DNA of 64,000 nucleotides from NCBI GenBank assembly GCA_014529385.2, contig CM043958.1, positions 90,789,025 to 90,853,024 of the forward strand. Reading direction: 5' to 3'. Made by a program: the position numbers and the translations under genes. Shown piece by piece: positions 1 to 15,000 of this stretch. How positions within the stretch are numbered: position 1 is the stretch's first letter; each line of letters opens with the position of its first letter. Origin of the DNA: Adiantum capillus-veneris (taxonomy: Eukaryota > Streptophyta > Polypodiopsida > Polypodiales > Pteridaceae). The notes beneath the pieces were generated by a model, which saw only the letters and a program-made list of their open reading frames with translations, did not search any database and was not told the origin of the DNA.

Positions 1-2355
1 ATATCAATCCCATTGCATCATCAATACAATATACCAAAAAACAATAGACAATATCCATTTCCATTACTAATAGTAGGTAGATTCTCAAAAATGGTATGTG
101 GTTGCTGATTTTTTGCAAGGTTTTACTTGAGCTTGTGCACATCTTCATGTTCTCTCTTTGCTCTTGCATTTCTGTACTCGTTTGCATCTCTAAGATACTT
201 GTGCACCTAAACGTGCGGATAAGTCCAGTGCGAAATGTAGGACCAAGATGTGAGGTTCAGTGTGAAATGTTGAATCAGTATTAATGCATGCTCAATGGTG
301 TGTGCGTCATTTGTCTTACAGGGTATAGATGGTATAAAGCATGTGTAGTCCATACATGGAGCTTTCATAACAAAAAGAGCAAAGAAATGCAAGCTAAGCT
401 TCTCTAAAGCCTACTTGATTAATGGTCAGTGATGAGGGCTTGTTAACAGGCCAAGTTTAATTATTAATATATGCCAGATGTAGCTTAAAAGGGCCAACAG
501 ATGCCTTAATGATACCAAAAATGATTATGCTTGATGTGAGAACAAATAGAAGATTATGATCTAAAACTACATTGTTTGAAGTGCTCTACCGGCCTGTCTT
601 TACGACTCGTCAATTGAAACTACGGTGAAGAAGTTATGGCAGTTTGAAGTTTGAGTTAATGCAGATCCGTACCAGATTGGGCAACTACAACTAAGCTGAT
701 AGAATTGAAATGAATGAGCGGGCCTGAAGATTAAAATCTTTATTGGGGCAGTTATTCTCGATACAACATTTGAGTTGCTTATAGCAATTAGAGTGGCCTA
801 TGCACAATTCGCAACTCAAATTCTGAGAGCCCGAGCTGAGAGCAATTGTACTATTTTGCAAAAACATCAATTTAGCAAGAAAGGGGCACCATAGTGGCCA
901 TCATATCCTAGTGAAAAACCGTGCCTCTTGTAAACGAGCCCTTGAAGTCAATGTAAGAGTGTTTTTAGAGTCCTTTTCAAAGCTCTCTACCATCTGTGTT
1001 TGAAGTGCAAGCCAGTTTCAGTACAATTTCGATAATTGATGGAAGCTCTCCCAATAAAAAGGAACTATTACTAGCAATAAATTAAATTGGAGTTCCTTAC
1101 AGAGTGGTAATTGTTGACAAGAAAACATCAACATCTTTATACCATGAAAATAACACCATACAGCAAACCCTTGCAAGTACAGAATAGGTTTGCTTTAAGA
1201 TGGCCCATTTCTAGTTGAATTGGTGCACCGCATAATGAACCCTGTTATGCTTCTAAGGACTATTTGTTTAAATTTATAAGTAAAATAAAAAACCAGATAA
1301 CAACACCTGTTCTGCGTCCATTAATTAAGCTACTTGTTTAAATTTTTAACAAGTAAAATAGAAAACCAGAAAATAGTAATGGGGACAAAGCTAGCCGATA
1401 GGCCCTAGTGCCAGATATCCTAAGAAGGCCAGGAGGAACCTGAAGTGAGGATTGTAAAGGCACGATCGCCTGCCAGTTCCAAGGTTTCTGCATTCAGTCA
1501 AAATCTAGAGTGAATCAGTCCCAAAGAGCAACTCAGTTTGAAGGGCAATATCTGCATTAATCATTCTAATATCAGTTAAATAGCACCTTCATTAATGTGC
1601 AATGAAAATCAATCACCAAACCGGGTCACGCCCAGACAAGTGTTCCTAAAAACATGCCATGGGAAAATCTCTACAAGGAGACCCAAATCAATCACGATGC
1701 TTCTTTCTTGTGACACATCGAGGCCATTTGTCTCATTCCAGCCCTAGACCTGATAGGAAAAGTCCAAGGAGCCTTAAATTTCCAAACAGACTTGACTTCC
1801 ATCGCACTGTCACCGAAAGAGCAATGTGTAATCTCTAGGTGCACCAAAATATCCAGATAAATCAAGCAAATGAGTTTGCTGCAAATTACATGACATCTGA
1901 AGAGCATCAAACATGCTAATAACAAATTCTCCTTCAGTATCACTGCGAGAATTGAATGTTCCGACACTTCGAAAATCAAACCACAAAACAAATGCCATAG
2001 TAAGCACCACAATGCCTACAATAATTAAATTTTCTGATACACCATTCAGAAATCAAAGCATCAAACAAAGGCTACACAGGCACCCACCCAAATGCCTTCT
2101 TATACAAAATTGTCACAGAGAGGGGGACTGACAGAGAAAATGCCAAAGTAACCCCATTCACGGAAGTTTTTTCAAGTTCGCATAATTACTATTCTGTCAA
2201 CTGGCGTTAGTTCATCTCAATCGACAAAGCCACAGTCAGCATACAAAAAATGCTTACATCCAACAACTGTTAGCGGTGTTAAACGTCCCGTATTTCTATA
2301 AAGAATACTACTCTTCACCGATTTGAAAGAATGTGTGATGAGACCTTACATGATT
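1..2355. other. 3' flank of NAA50, no recognised gene
   Basis: AT-rich DNA with no transposon protein and no family that I recognise. The part next to 2356 is probably the NAA50 3' untranslated region. On the minus strand, 1810-2031 is open after a possible splice acceptor (TTGTAG at about 2032). It would encode about 70 residues beginning with a hydrophobic stretch. It matches no family I know and may be chance within a 3' UTR. Confidence 0.4.
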
Positions 2356-2585
2356 TCAGGCAACACCTCTTCCCTTGCTGCTAGAAGGTAAATTCTTTAC
2401 AAGTAAATAACAATCTGGGGGCTCAATATCAGTGTAGTAATTTTCTATTTTTTCTCTCACTTCAAATCCAAATTTCTGATAAAAAGCAAGGGCTTCCTGA
2501 TTATTAGTTTGAACATGCAAATAAATCTCTGAAACAGTCACATCCTGCCTGCAAAGATCCAGTATGTGTTTCATCAGTTTTGACC
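2356..2585 (-). CDS. NAA50: NAA50 exon 3 (C-terminal half, stop)
   Basis: A splice acceptor (TTGCAG) ends at 2586. The exon opens with the last two bases of a Gly codon and runs 76 codons to a TGA at 2356-2358. It holds the second half of the acetyl-CoA site, the YLHVQTNN catalytic-His region and the FYQKFGFE block, then a Ser/Gly-rich tail. The upstream exon lies 19.4 kb away on the same strand. Confidence 0.9.
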
Positions 2586-5500
2586 CTGCAACAATCAATA
2601 ACCTCGTAAGTGGGTGCTAGTATAGACTTATATTACAATAACATCTCCATCCCTAAACCAGCTAGCAAATCTAATCTGCTCCAAATCAGCAGAGAGCCTG
2701 AGAAAACATTTAACAATAAACTCAACTCTTCTTCTTGAGCCCATTTAAAAATCCACTGAGGAATAAACAATGACAACATCAAGCCATGAACAAGATTCAG
2801 TGCCAATCCAAAAAGGCAGGGTAACTTTATACCGTGAAGGTACTGTTACCACACTTCAAATCAATTATGGAGCATTCGAAACACTGACATTCATTACTTC
2901 CATATAAGGAATGCACAACTTCTAAGGCCAACGGTCTTGCTGCTATTCCTTCTTAAGGGACCCACCGTGGTGGGTATTCATAAAGCGCAGCGTAGTCTGG
3001 GGTTGGCAACGTCCTTGTAGAAGGGGCGGTTCCTAGGGATTGCTCAGCTGGCCGCTCCTTACCCTTTTGATGATCCCGTTTTCTCCTAAACTGCCCTTTA
3101 ATTATATAGATCACGCGCATGAAGCAGAGACGGCCACCCCCGGTACGCCTCGCACAGGGCTGTCGTACCATAGGTATACCAGAAAAAAAGGACAAGGAGG
3201 ACGAGCAATAAGAAGGCCCCTATCTGCAACAGAGCCTGCTGATATCGCCTGCGCAGACGAGTGCCCAAGTGCTTTGAGTTCTAGGGCGCGCCGGCTGGGG
3301 CGCACTTCTGTTCCACCATCGTTCAAACGATCCGGGGGCCTGCGCGAGAGCCGACAATGGCCATATTTGGCGCAATGCAATAATAAAACGCTTCAGAGGG
3401 ACAGGGTTAGAGTCACCCCCAGCCTGTCTATAAACGAAGGAGTCGTCGTCAAGGCCAATAACAGTGACAGAAATAGGGTCTACATCAAGAGGATCCTTTT
3501 GCACACTCCATGCCCGACGGGATGGGGATAAAGGCCTCGTTAGAGGCTCCCGGTGGTGAACCTCAGCACTTCGAAAATCGGCGAAGGAAGACGGCGGCTG
3601 GTGCGACACCCTTGGAGCGTGAGTGGCCGTGCTACCACCTGGTGTCATAAACCGCAAAAAGGCCCGAGCCACATGAGCTATTAGTTTCAGAGCTCTGCAA
3701 ACCCAAACCAAAGCCAATATTTAAAGGGATCTGAGAGGAATTATCCTCCCTGGAACTTTGAGCCATGCGCTTGTGAAGATCCTTTGCGAGGTTTTCACGC
3801 ATTTTTTCGTCGTTCATTCAACCTTCTCCTGGCTAGTTGACCAGCATATCGTATTCAAGAGAGAGCAACCACCCGCTTGTAAGATATGGGTAGCTCAGTT
3901 TAGATGGGCATAGCCGCCGCCCGGTGGTGGGATACAGGCAGCTATCGTGAGTTAGACGACACCCGCTGGCCACCCTCCTCCGGGGAGGGAGTTGCATCTG
4001 CCCAACTACGCAGGGTGAGGTTTAGATAGCTGTCCGCTTCCTAGAAACGATGGGCCATTCTGTGGTGGGTTGGCATGTTAGAGCCCTATTGAAGGCCTGG
4101 ATAGGAACCTTGGGCGGAGGCCATTTCAACAAAATGGTTACGCACCGAGGAGTGCATGGCTATATACCTCAAGGATTGTCTCCTCAGAGCATCCTCGTTG
4201 GGCACTTTAGGTACCCATTTGAGAGTTATTCTTTCATTCATAATTGACCTTTTGTCTTTTACCCCTCCTTTATATGGTTACAATTCTAAAGGGGGGGAGG
4301 GACACAAGAGACCCTAAGGAGGAAGGCGCCGAGGCCTTCACCAGGACGACACTTGGAAAAGGGGCTGGTAGAGGCCCACACTCCCCTTTTCCCTAAACTG
4401 TACCCTCCCCAACTGGAGTAGGGTTATATGTATGGTAATAGATCATATGTATGGTAATAGATCATAAGTGTACACAGCTAGTATATATTAAATAGTAGCA
4501 TGAGTCAAGAGGAGGCTATTAATCACGGTGCGGGCCCCACTGATTTATCGAAGGGTTTATAAGACAAAAGAAGGATGAGAAAGCTGACCGACTGGAAGAC
4601 CGAAACACCTACGAGAAACTGAGCAACAATTAATATCAAGGGGTTATAAGGTATGGAAAAGCTCAGTTTACCCCCACCAAACATAATTCGTTTCACGATA
4701 AGCCTCAAGTGGTCAGGCGCGTCGGAATAATAGTCGTCGTCACTAGCAATCTGAACAAACTCGACCTCCCGGACGAAGAGATGCGCGGATATGATAGCAA
4801 GGCATGCGGGAAGAAGGGAACTCCCCATATCTTGAACGGCGAGTCGGCAGGTCCTTTCCCGAGCGACAAACTCTTGGGCCTTCCCTTTACCCAAGACCTT
4901 ATTATAGGTCGACACAAACGGAATGGAAAGAAATTTACCGAGGGTAATAAGGCTCGTCAATTGCATAAGCTGAAAGGTTGCAGCTTTGAGCTCAATTGAG
5001 ACAGAGCATTCTCATACTTAAAGGTTGGTGACCTAACACCTTGCCCATTGGTCATTTACTTGCCCTCTTCATTTACCTTCTCTCTCATTCATACCAAGAG
5101 AAGAAATAGGCTACTCCCATTTCATACAGAGAAGCTTGTGTACATGCACATGAACTTGAGGCTCATATCCAAAATCAAAGAGCGAGGCTATGAGAGAATG
5201 GAGGTCACATTGGAAATGCTCAAGAAGGAAATGAGGATGGCTTGCTTGCCTTGCAAGAGATTTAGGAATCCATTGCAGAGAGTACTACAAGTGCGATAGA
5301 GCCTATTTCCAGTGTTGGTATCAATCGTATTGGGACATCATGCTCAGTTTGGTGATGAGAATGAGGATGAGGACGAGGACAAGGATGATGGTGATGGTGA
5401 TGACGGTGCCGCTTATGACGATGAGGATGTGAGCTATGGTGAGAGTTAAAGCTCACTGCGCCTGGCCACCTGCTTATGGTGTTGAACCTCTACTTATGGT

Positions 5501-5968
5501 GTTGACTCTACAGTTTAGATTCTAGCCTCTAGTCTCTACTTATGTTTTGGATTTACGAGACTACTATACGACTCCTTTTTGTTTGGAGGTTACTACATTA
5601 CTTTGAGGCTTCATCTCTCCACTTTTTGTTCTTCGTCTACATGCCTGATTGACTGATGGTCATTGATTGATTGGTGTAAGAAGTGCACATTGAGCAACAA
5701 GCTAGTCTCTAAATTCAAATTTCTAAAGTTTCTTATGGTTTTGTGTTTGTGTATAAAGTTTTAAACATGGTGGTGTAGTATGTAGGCTTTTAAGCATCCT
5801 ATGTGGTAGACTATCTGACGTGTGGAATTTCCGAGTAGTTTGATCCGTACTTCAACACCCGTGTGCGTCCGACATGTGGTTGACGTATGGAAAAACTATG
5901 TACCTCTCTAGCGATAGAGAGGGGGGCCCTTGGAGGTGTCAAAGTTGACGATGCGGAAGCGTATAGAC

Positions 5969-6010
<42 letters not shown>

Positions 6011-9000
6011 CCTGAACCAACCAACCTTGGCAATGAGATAACAAATGAATACAATGGGGGCTAAGGGTTTCTTATATAGAGACCTCAATAAATTGCCCTA
6101 CCAAGATTTTGACAAATAAGTGAAATAAATCCCCAAAAGCCAATATAAATATTGGGATCACTTTGGGCAGTTCACTTGAGATGCCTACACCCTCTCTGCA
6201 GCTCGTAGTGGACATCAATAGTGAGACCAAGTCGATGTAGAAGCTACCATGGACACCCGAGCATCGGACGGGATACTGAATACACCTTGGTTTTGCTACC
6301 CTCGACTTTGTACCTTAGAAAATGCCATCTTGTGCATCGGTTGCCTTGTAGAAAATTGAACTGTAGACCACACTATGTCCAAAAATCCCCATTCGTGAAC
6401 TTCACGTCCAAAAATAATACTCCAAGATAATGAACTAATGGAACACATCTTGTCCATGATCCAACCAACAACAATGGATTGGTGCACGCAGACATAGTGT
6501 TTTAGACGTTTGATTGGTTCCTTGCCAGATGCAAGTGCCTTGAACTTCGACCTACGGGTTCAAACACCGATAACTTGAACTCCAACACAAGGGTCCAAAT
6601 TATTTATACGGAGAACTTCTAGCCCCCCCTACCACTCACAAGCCTCTCTGGCTGAAGCAGAGGCGGCAACTGTCCTTTGACTAGAAATCTAGTGTCGTGG
6701 CCACTGCGGTCACCACCACGTGTGCCATGCCGATCTTTGTCAAATCTTTATTGCCGTAATCTCTGTCCAACTTGCCTTGAACTTTGTCATCATGTGAGTT
6801 CCTGCTTTTGCCTTTCGTTTCAAACTCCGGAGCCAAACAAAGCGTCATGTCACATTCATAACAATTGTTGTCGAACCTCGTGGGTACCGAGGTAGCTAAC
6901 TAAGTACTGATACTTGCCATCCTTGTCAAGCTTGCCTTTGCCTCTGTCCCCTAGCGAACTTGTCCATTTGCTTTTGACTTCACAATCTCGAGCCAAACAA
7001 TTTGCCAGTTTCCTTGAGAGTTGTGGTTGAGCATTGGCCGCTAACTAGATGGTGGTCAATTTGCTATCCATGGCTCTTTGTTGATTTTGGTCAATGTTGT
7101 TGGCGTCTGAGCAAGGGTGGGCTTTGTTGAAGTTGCAAAATCTGGATTTTTATACTACTACTCGCACTCCAAGGGCCGCATACAACTCCACAAAGCTGCA
7201 CCAAAATCTGCATGCGAGAGAGCTAAAAGCGCGAAGCAGAAGGGACCGGTAGGTGCACGTCGCGATGTAGTGCAGGATTGGGGCAAGAAGCAAGAGGCGG
7301 AGTGCAGCAGAGAGGAAGCGCTAGGGATCGAAACAGAGAGAGAGAGAGAGAGAGAGAGAGCTCACGTTTTTTGGGAAAACTTAAAAAGTGAGTTTTGGGT
7401 TTTCCCACTTTTATTCTAAGTGACTTTAAAAAATGTGTCCAGGTTCACATTGAACCTAGAAAAAGTATAAAAATGTACAAAACGGGGTTATTTAGGCCTT
7501 TGACCCAACAACCTCCCACTTAAAGGCATAAATGACGCCTTTAAGTTAACCGACTCCCACCAACTGTATGCAATGCTCATGTTGAGCCTTAGCAAAACTC
7601 TTGGTGAGAACATCTGTAGGGTTATCCTGTGTATGGATCTTAGTCAAGGTGACTAGACAATCCTCCAATACCTGACGTATGAAGTGGTACCACATATCTA
7701 TGTGTTTGGTACGTGCATGAAACATGGCATTTTTTGCTAAATAGACAGCACTCTGGCTATCACAACCCAACACGGGTGTACGAGCAGGCATGCCAAGTTC
7801 TTTTGCAAGTCTGCCCAACCAAATGGCCTCCTTTGAAGCCTCTGTGGCTGAAATATATTCAACCTCAGTAGTACTCAATGCCACAATTTTTTGCAACCTA
7901 GAACACCAAGAGACTGCACCACCAACAATGGCAAATACATATCAACTGGTAGATTTCCTGGTATCCATGTCACCTGCCATATCTGCATCACAATATCCCT
8001 GCAACTTTAAGTCACTTTTCCCATAACAAATACGCTTTGATTGTGTACCTTTCAAATATCTTAAAATCCATTTGACAGCTTCCCAATGCGCTTTGCCAGG
8101 ATTCGACATGTATCGACTAACAACTCTCATTGCATAAGCAATGTCGGGACGAGTGGCAACCATAGCATACATAAGAGAACCACAAGTTGATGCATAAGGG
8201 ATTCCCTTCATTGCTTTCAATGCCACCTCATCCTTTGGGCAATCTGCTTTGCTAAGCTTAGTGTATGGAGGTAAAGGTACCCCAAGAGACTTAGCATCAG
8301 CCATATTAAATCTATCAAGTACTTTTGCAATGTACCTTTCTTGAGATAAAAACAGCAATTTCAGCTTTCTATCTCTTCTAATATGCTTGCCCAAAATATG
8401 CTCTGCATCACCCAAATCCTTCATAGCAAATGCTGAATTTAGCTTACGTCTCAGAGCATCGAGACTAATCTTATGTTTCCCGGCAAGCAACATGTCATCA
8501 ACATAGAGAACAAGTATGATGGGACTACCATCTTCATCCCTTTTCGTATACAAACAATGATCTGCATGGCTGCGTTTAAAGCCTTGAGACAGCATAAAAG
8601 TGTCAAACTTCTTATACCACTGTCGTGATGATTGTCTCAAACCATACAGAGCCCTCTTCAGTTTGCATACAAGTTCCTCGCGTATAGGAACTACAAAACC
8701 TTCACGTTGTTTCATGTATATGTCCTCTTCAATGTCACCATGCAAAAAGCTGTCCTTACATCCATTTGATTCAATTCCAAATCAAGCACCGCAACGAGAG
8801 CATAAGGATACGTAAAGTTGTAAGCTTTACAACAGGAGAAAAGATTTCTTGAAAATCAATTCCTTCTTTCTGTGCATATCCTTTTGCAACCAATCTTGCC
8901 TTGTACTAGGGTTTTTCATCCACAATCTTAACCTTGTATACCCATTTGGTAGGAAGAGCCTTTCTCCCTTTAGGCAATGGTACAAGATCCCAAGTATCAT

Positions 9001-12000
9001 TTGCATGCAAGGATTTCATTTCCTCTTGCATCGCAAGCTCCCACTTACTGCTTGACTCACATGATTTGGCCTCTTTATATGTAAGAGGTCCACCCTCATC
9101 AGTCAACATTACATGATCCAAAGAGGGGTTAAATCTTTGTGGTTGCCTTCTCAAACGAGCTGACCTGCGTACCCAATGACCTACATTCTCAGGCAACGGT
9201 TCTACATCATAAGGCAACTCATTTTCAACTCTATCATGCTGCTGAGAATCATTTTCAGCCAATTCAGGTGGCTGTCCATCCTCATTAGGAGCATCAAAAT
9301 CATGTCCTACCTCTTCTGGCTCAAGGTTAACCGGCTGATTATCAATTTCAGCTTGCGGTAATGCATCATGAGGCTCTTTTTCAACATCAATGGGTGGCAC
9401 GGAAGACTGAAATCTGACTATTTTCTTGTCAGCATCAGATTTTGTAGCATTCTTAAGCAATTTTGCCTCATTGAACATTACATCTCGACTGCGTATTACC
9501 TTTCTAAATTGTGGAAACCACACTCTATAGCCCATTTCACTTTCTTCCCCATAACCTAAGAAGACTCCTTTAATGAACTTCATATCAAGCTTTGTTCTCA
9601 AGTCATTGCGTACATGAACAAAAGCTTCGCAACCAAATACTCTCAAATGATCATAAGAGGCAGGTTTGCCAAACCAAACCTCCTCTGGAATGTCATTTTT
9701 CAGCGTACTATTAGGAGAGCGATTGCAAATATGAACTGCAGTTTTCAACGCCTCCCCCAAAAACTCTTGGAAAAGATTAGCGGTGGAAAACATGCAGCGC
9801 ACTCTCTCGCATAAAGTACGATTATCTCTCAGCCACACCATTAGAAGACGGATTATAAGGGGCTGTCAACTCCCTTTTAATTCCATTTTCATCACAAAAA
9901 CGCTGAAATTCGACAGATACATACTCTCCTCCATTATCAGATCTGAGACATTGAAGCTTAGTACTCTTTTGCGTAATGACAAAAGCATGAAACTTCTTAA
10001 AAGCATTAAAAGTCTCACTCTTACTTTTCAACAAACACACCCATCCTTTCCTAGTACAGTCATCAATGAATGTAACAAAATACAACGCACCACCAAAAGA
10101 CTTAACATGCATAATGCATACATCGGAGTGAATAAGATCAAGAGGATTAGCTTTGCAAGAGACACCAGAGTAATAAGAAGATTTCTTTGCTTTCCATAAA
10201 GACAATAGTTATAAAAATCCAAGTTTTTGCCTTTTACATCACCTCTTTAGAGAGGGTTTTTGCCTTTTACATCAACCCTCTTTAGAGAGGAAAGCACATC
10301 AATACCCTTTTGGCTCATATGGCCAAGTCTCTTATGCCACAATTCCGTGTGTGAAGCAACGTCAACAATAGCAAGAAACTTGCCAGGCAAAGCTTTGCAT
10401 CGAAGACAAGGTTGCATCCGTACGGTACGGTACGGTTCTGTACGTACGGATAGATAGTGTACGTTTTTTTTTTCCCCCCCTTTCACAAATTTTTTTTTTG
10501 TTATTTTGTTTTTTTAGGGACATCTTGCCATTGAGCAATGGACTAATGTATCCAAATTTGTATGAGGATTGATAATCAGTCCTCAATCTTGACTCTTGAT
10601 GTTTTATGTATTTTGATTCCGGTATCATGGTATGTTGAAGTTTTAAGTTTTAACTTTTCGCAATCGTGACTCATGTTTAGTGCTATTGAAATTTGACTAA
10701 GTGATGTAATCTAAGAGTTAAGTACGGATAACATTTGAAGCAAAATATCTAATGGACATTGAAGCAGTATCTAATGGATGTTTGAAGTAGTATCTATGTC
10801 TAGACTCTATGTAGTTCCTAGTATGTATAGACTGAAAAAGGCTAAAGTCACTATTCTTTTTATTGTTATAAATGTTACGTACTGGTCTCGTACCTTAAGG
10901 CCGATCCGTACAGAAGTACGTACCTTACGTACTGATTCATAGTTACCAGGAACGGGAATGCGGAACGGGAACGCGAAACAAAATTCCATTCCCTGTTATG
11001 AGTACTCACGTTTGAAACACGGAACGGGGATTCGTAACAGGAACTTGGAATGGGAACGGGGAACGGAGACCTGAAAATGGCCATTCCCTGTTACTATGTA
11101 CTGATTACGTACCGTACACTCCGTACCTTTCCACCTTGATCGAAGATAGTACAAAGTACCTCTTTTAGACCCTTGTGCAACAAGCATAGAGCCCTTAAGC
11201 AACTTCCATGAACCCCCAGCAAAGATGGTAGTATAACCATGTGCATCTAACTGGCCAACAGATAGCAAACTTTTCTTAATGCCTGGTACAAACCTGACAT
11301 CATTCAACACAAGCTCTTGACCATTGTTGAGAGCCAAACGCATAGTATCCATTCCCTCAATATTGCAAGCAAAATTATCACCAAAGTACACTTGCCATAA
11401 TTGCATGCAGTATATGTAGCAAAACGCTCCAAAGATGGAGTCACATGGAATGAAGCACCAGAATCCACTATCCATGACTGGGATAGGCCATCATTAGCAC
11501 TGAGCAATGCATCAATGACATCTTTCTTCGAGATAATCATGTCTTTTGCATTAGCTATCACCAAATCTGAGGGACGTGAAGCCGCAACCAAGATTTCCTA
11601 AATGTCTGACAACTCCACAATGACCACACTAGAGTATACATTTGCATTCTCAGCATCCCAGGAGGAATCACCTGCTAATTTTTCCCCTTTCTTCTCATCT
11701 TTCTTCTTCTTATGTTGCGTTTCCTTCTTCCTTTCCTACTCTTTCTTGAAATACCTGCAATCGGGTTTCTTGTGACCCTTTCTGCCACATTGATAACAAG
11801 TGACATACTTATCATTTGTCTTGCTCTTACTTCTATTTTGAGTCCTGTTGCCCACATCACACTTTTGATTTCTACCTCTTGCATTGTAGGCAGAACTGAA
11901 ACCGGCCCATGGTGGGGCAGTAGGCGTTGGCTTTCACCCGAAATTCTTTACTTTAGACACGCACACAGAGCACTTTGCAAAGAGAACCTGCGACGGGAAT

Positions 12001-15000
12001 TAACACTTGAATACACACGGCTCGGAAGCTAGAATGCCCCGAGCAGACGCCGACAACCTGTAGGCCCCAAAATTGGCGTCCCTTTCGGTATTTCTTTATA
12101 CTTTGAGAGGGTAAATTCACAAAGTAGAGTCTTGGGAATCCTTTGTCTATATCCAACTAGATACCACTTGATTTGGCCAAATTAACAGCCCCAAAACTTG
12201 CGTGAAACCAATTCCCTTGCTGGAACTCGCTTCCACTGGCATAAACCCTCTGATTCTTGCCCAAAAACAGTAAATTCAGCACGCTGTATTTACTGGTTTT
12301 TGCTCTGTTTTCAGCCCCAAACAGTCCCCTAACTGTCCTCTACCAATGGGGCACTATTCCCAATGGTTTTGGCGTCCGTATGGCTGAAAAACAATCAATT
12401 TACAGCGCGACACAGCACTGAGAACGCACCTGTACGGTGAGGTTATGACCCTCACCGGTGCCTGCTTTGGAGCTACCCTGTTCCTGCTCAAGGAGGCTCT
12501 TGCCTCAGCACAAAAGCATGAACCCACACAATTGTACATCAATCAAATGAAGAGCCCTCTTGTGGGGCATCACATAACTGCACGTAGGGGAGAGAGAGAG
12601 AGCAGTGTGTAGCGTGCAGGGCATCACTCCTAGCACCACACTGTACATGGGAGGGAAAGAAAGCACTCCATAGATCTTAACCTGTGACAGATTCTCAATG
12701 AAGCATCCCCCCAGCATAAATCGAGCGCCCCTCTGCTGCCCTTGACCTGTAATGCATTTGTGAACAAATAGATGTAAAAAGAGGAAGATTTCCATGGCTG
12801 CCAAAACTTGCGTATCGCTGAAAACACAGCAAAACAGCCCTGTAAACACGTATATGTGCCTTCTAATGCTGAAAATGAGCTCCTTGGACCTAGGTCAAGT
12901 CATGGGAAGCTCAAAAAAGGAGAGAAATGGCTGAAAATCACAGTTATCAGCCTCCAAAACTGCCCCAAAAAGTCAGTTACGAGTTCTCTTCTCCCAGACT
13001 TGGTAAATTGACCAAAAAGTGCCACTTGGCACTCATACATACAATTTTCCCGCATTGGGCTTCTTGCTTAAAATCTCTCAACTGGTGCATCAGTTGACTT
13101 TGCAGCAGAGTAATAAAATGTTCCCCTGGTCATACCGAAGGTAATGACACGAACACATTTCACGGCCCAAAATAGCAGTTCCCTGATTTTTAGGAGATGC
13201 TTCCGTTGGGCTCCCACTGATCATTTGACCATCTATCCTCATTGGGACCGCATCCAAAAGTGAAATGTGGCCCAACTGTCGGATACTTTCTGTTGGTGAT
13301 CCCACCTTGACTTTATGTCTTTATTGAGTTCACTTCCTAGTATCCACCAACTTGCTAAGTGCGACGAGGGGACCTACCTGATCTTGAACTGAGCCTAAAC
13401 ATCCTTTTACTTTACGAGTTCCAGTGCCGATCAACTTTCTGTCTGCGGGTGAAACTATCATTCACATTGGCCATACAATGTCCGACCATTTGCAACTTCA
13501 AAAAGAGGGTCTCAAAAATTAAACAAAAATCATTGGAAAGAAACCAACAACTAAAGTTAGCAGTTGCCACGTCCTCGTGACATACCCCCCTCTTGAAATC
13601 GCAAACGTCCTCGATTGCATACCATAAATACATGCCACTGATGATCTTGTGTTGTTAGCACTCTTTTATCATCGCATATATCTGCAAGAAAGACTGTCAA
13701 AACATGTGTACAAATTACTTAATGAGACCTTCATACTTTTGTCAAATTGTACACTGCTATTGCACTGAATCCATGAGTACATTTGATGCGCTAGCTCTAT
13801 CATTACCCCTCCTTTGCAAACACTGGGTTGGGACATACATAGGTTGCAACCCAAAGACCTCAAGGTAAAGCTACAATACATTTGGTGACTCTGACACTTC
13901 ATGCTCTTCCATCCACTTTCCATCCATAGATGGATAGTTCTTGAACTTCACCACATAGCATCTTGCAACCTGTCCCTTAACTTTTTACCTGTGCAAGAGG
14001 CTCTTGCCTTTGCAAACGAGCATAATTTCACAACATTGTAGCGTCACTACCCACGACCAAGTAAGCTCAAATTTCAAGATGATTTACCGATGCGCAAAGA
14101 ATCCAAGCAATCGCCTCAGAGAATCGGTAAGCAGCGTGTCGCCTAGCAAACCCACATCACTCCCGCAGGAGATCTAATGGCCAATCTAGCATTGTGAGAC
14201 CTCTCCCTATCTCATCTTGGTTCATATTTGCAAACCCTAAAACGCAGTAAAAAATCAACCCTAATTTGACCACTTTTTGGCAGGGCGAACATGCAGAACT
14301 TCCTGTCTGTCCTGTGAAGAGGAACCCTCTTCCATAATGCCCTTCCCTTTGTCGGCCATAGTGTAATCCCGCGTTCTTGTACTCTGTGTCTTTACCCAAA
14401 ACAACCGAGGCTCACTCTTTGAGGAAAAAGTGATTGATGTCCCGGCAACGGAACCTTGAAACCGGCCCGTGGTGGGGCGGTAGGCGTTGGCTTTCACCCG
14501 AAATTCTTTACTTTAGACACACACACAAAGCACTTTACAAAGAGAACCTGCGACGGGAATTAACACTTGAATACACACACGGCTCGGAAGCTAGAATGCC
14601 CCGAGCAGACGCTGACAACCTGTAGGCCCCAAAATTGGCGCCCCTTTCGGTATTTCTTTATACTTTGAGAGGGTAAATTTACAAAGTAGAGTCCTGGGAA
14701 TCCTTTGTCTATATCCAACTAGATACCACTTGATTTGGCCAAATTAACAACCCCAAAACTTGCGCGAAACCAATTCCCCTGCTAGAACTCGCTTCCACTG
14801 GCATAAACCCTCTGATTCTTGCCCAAAAACAATAAATTCAGCACGCTGTATTTACTGGTTTTTGCCCTGTTTTCACCCCCAAACAGTCCCCTAACTATCC
14901 TCTGCCAGTGGGGCACTATTCCCAATGGTTCTAGTGTCCGTATGGCTGAAAAACAATCAATTTACAGCGCATACACAGCGCTGAAAACGCACCTGTACGG

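Larger units (their letters stand above)
2950..5000. other. Unidentified GC-rich block in the NAA50 intron
   Basis: This stretch is visibly richer in GC and poorer in AT runs than its surroundings, and has no transposon motif that I recognise. It carries overlapping minus-strand open frames at 3220-3817 and 4523-4966, and a G-run at 4289-4300. It could be an unknown mobile element, an organelle-derived insert or an integrated viral remnant. None of these can be decided by eye. Confidence 0.35.

Noticed and set aside
1692-2012. 106-codon minus-strand frame
   Set aside because: No domain, overlaps another open frame, and probably lies in the NAA50 3' UTR.
3889-3980. tRNA-like or SINE-head text (GGTAGCTCAGTTTAGATGGGCA)
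   Set aside because: Resembles an internal A box, but no B box or cloverleaf follows.
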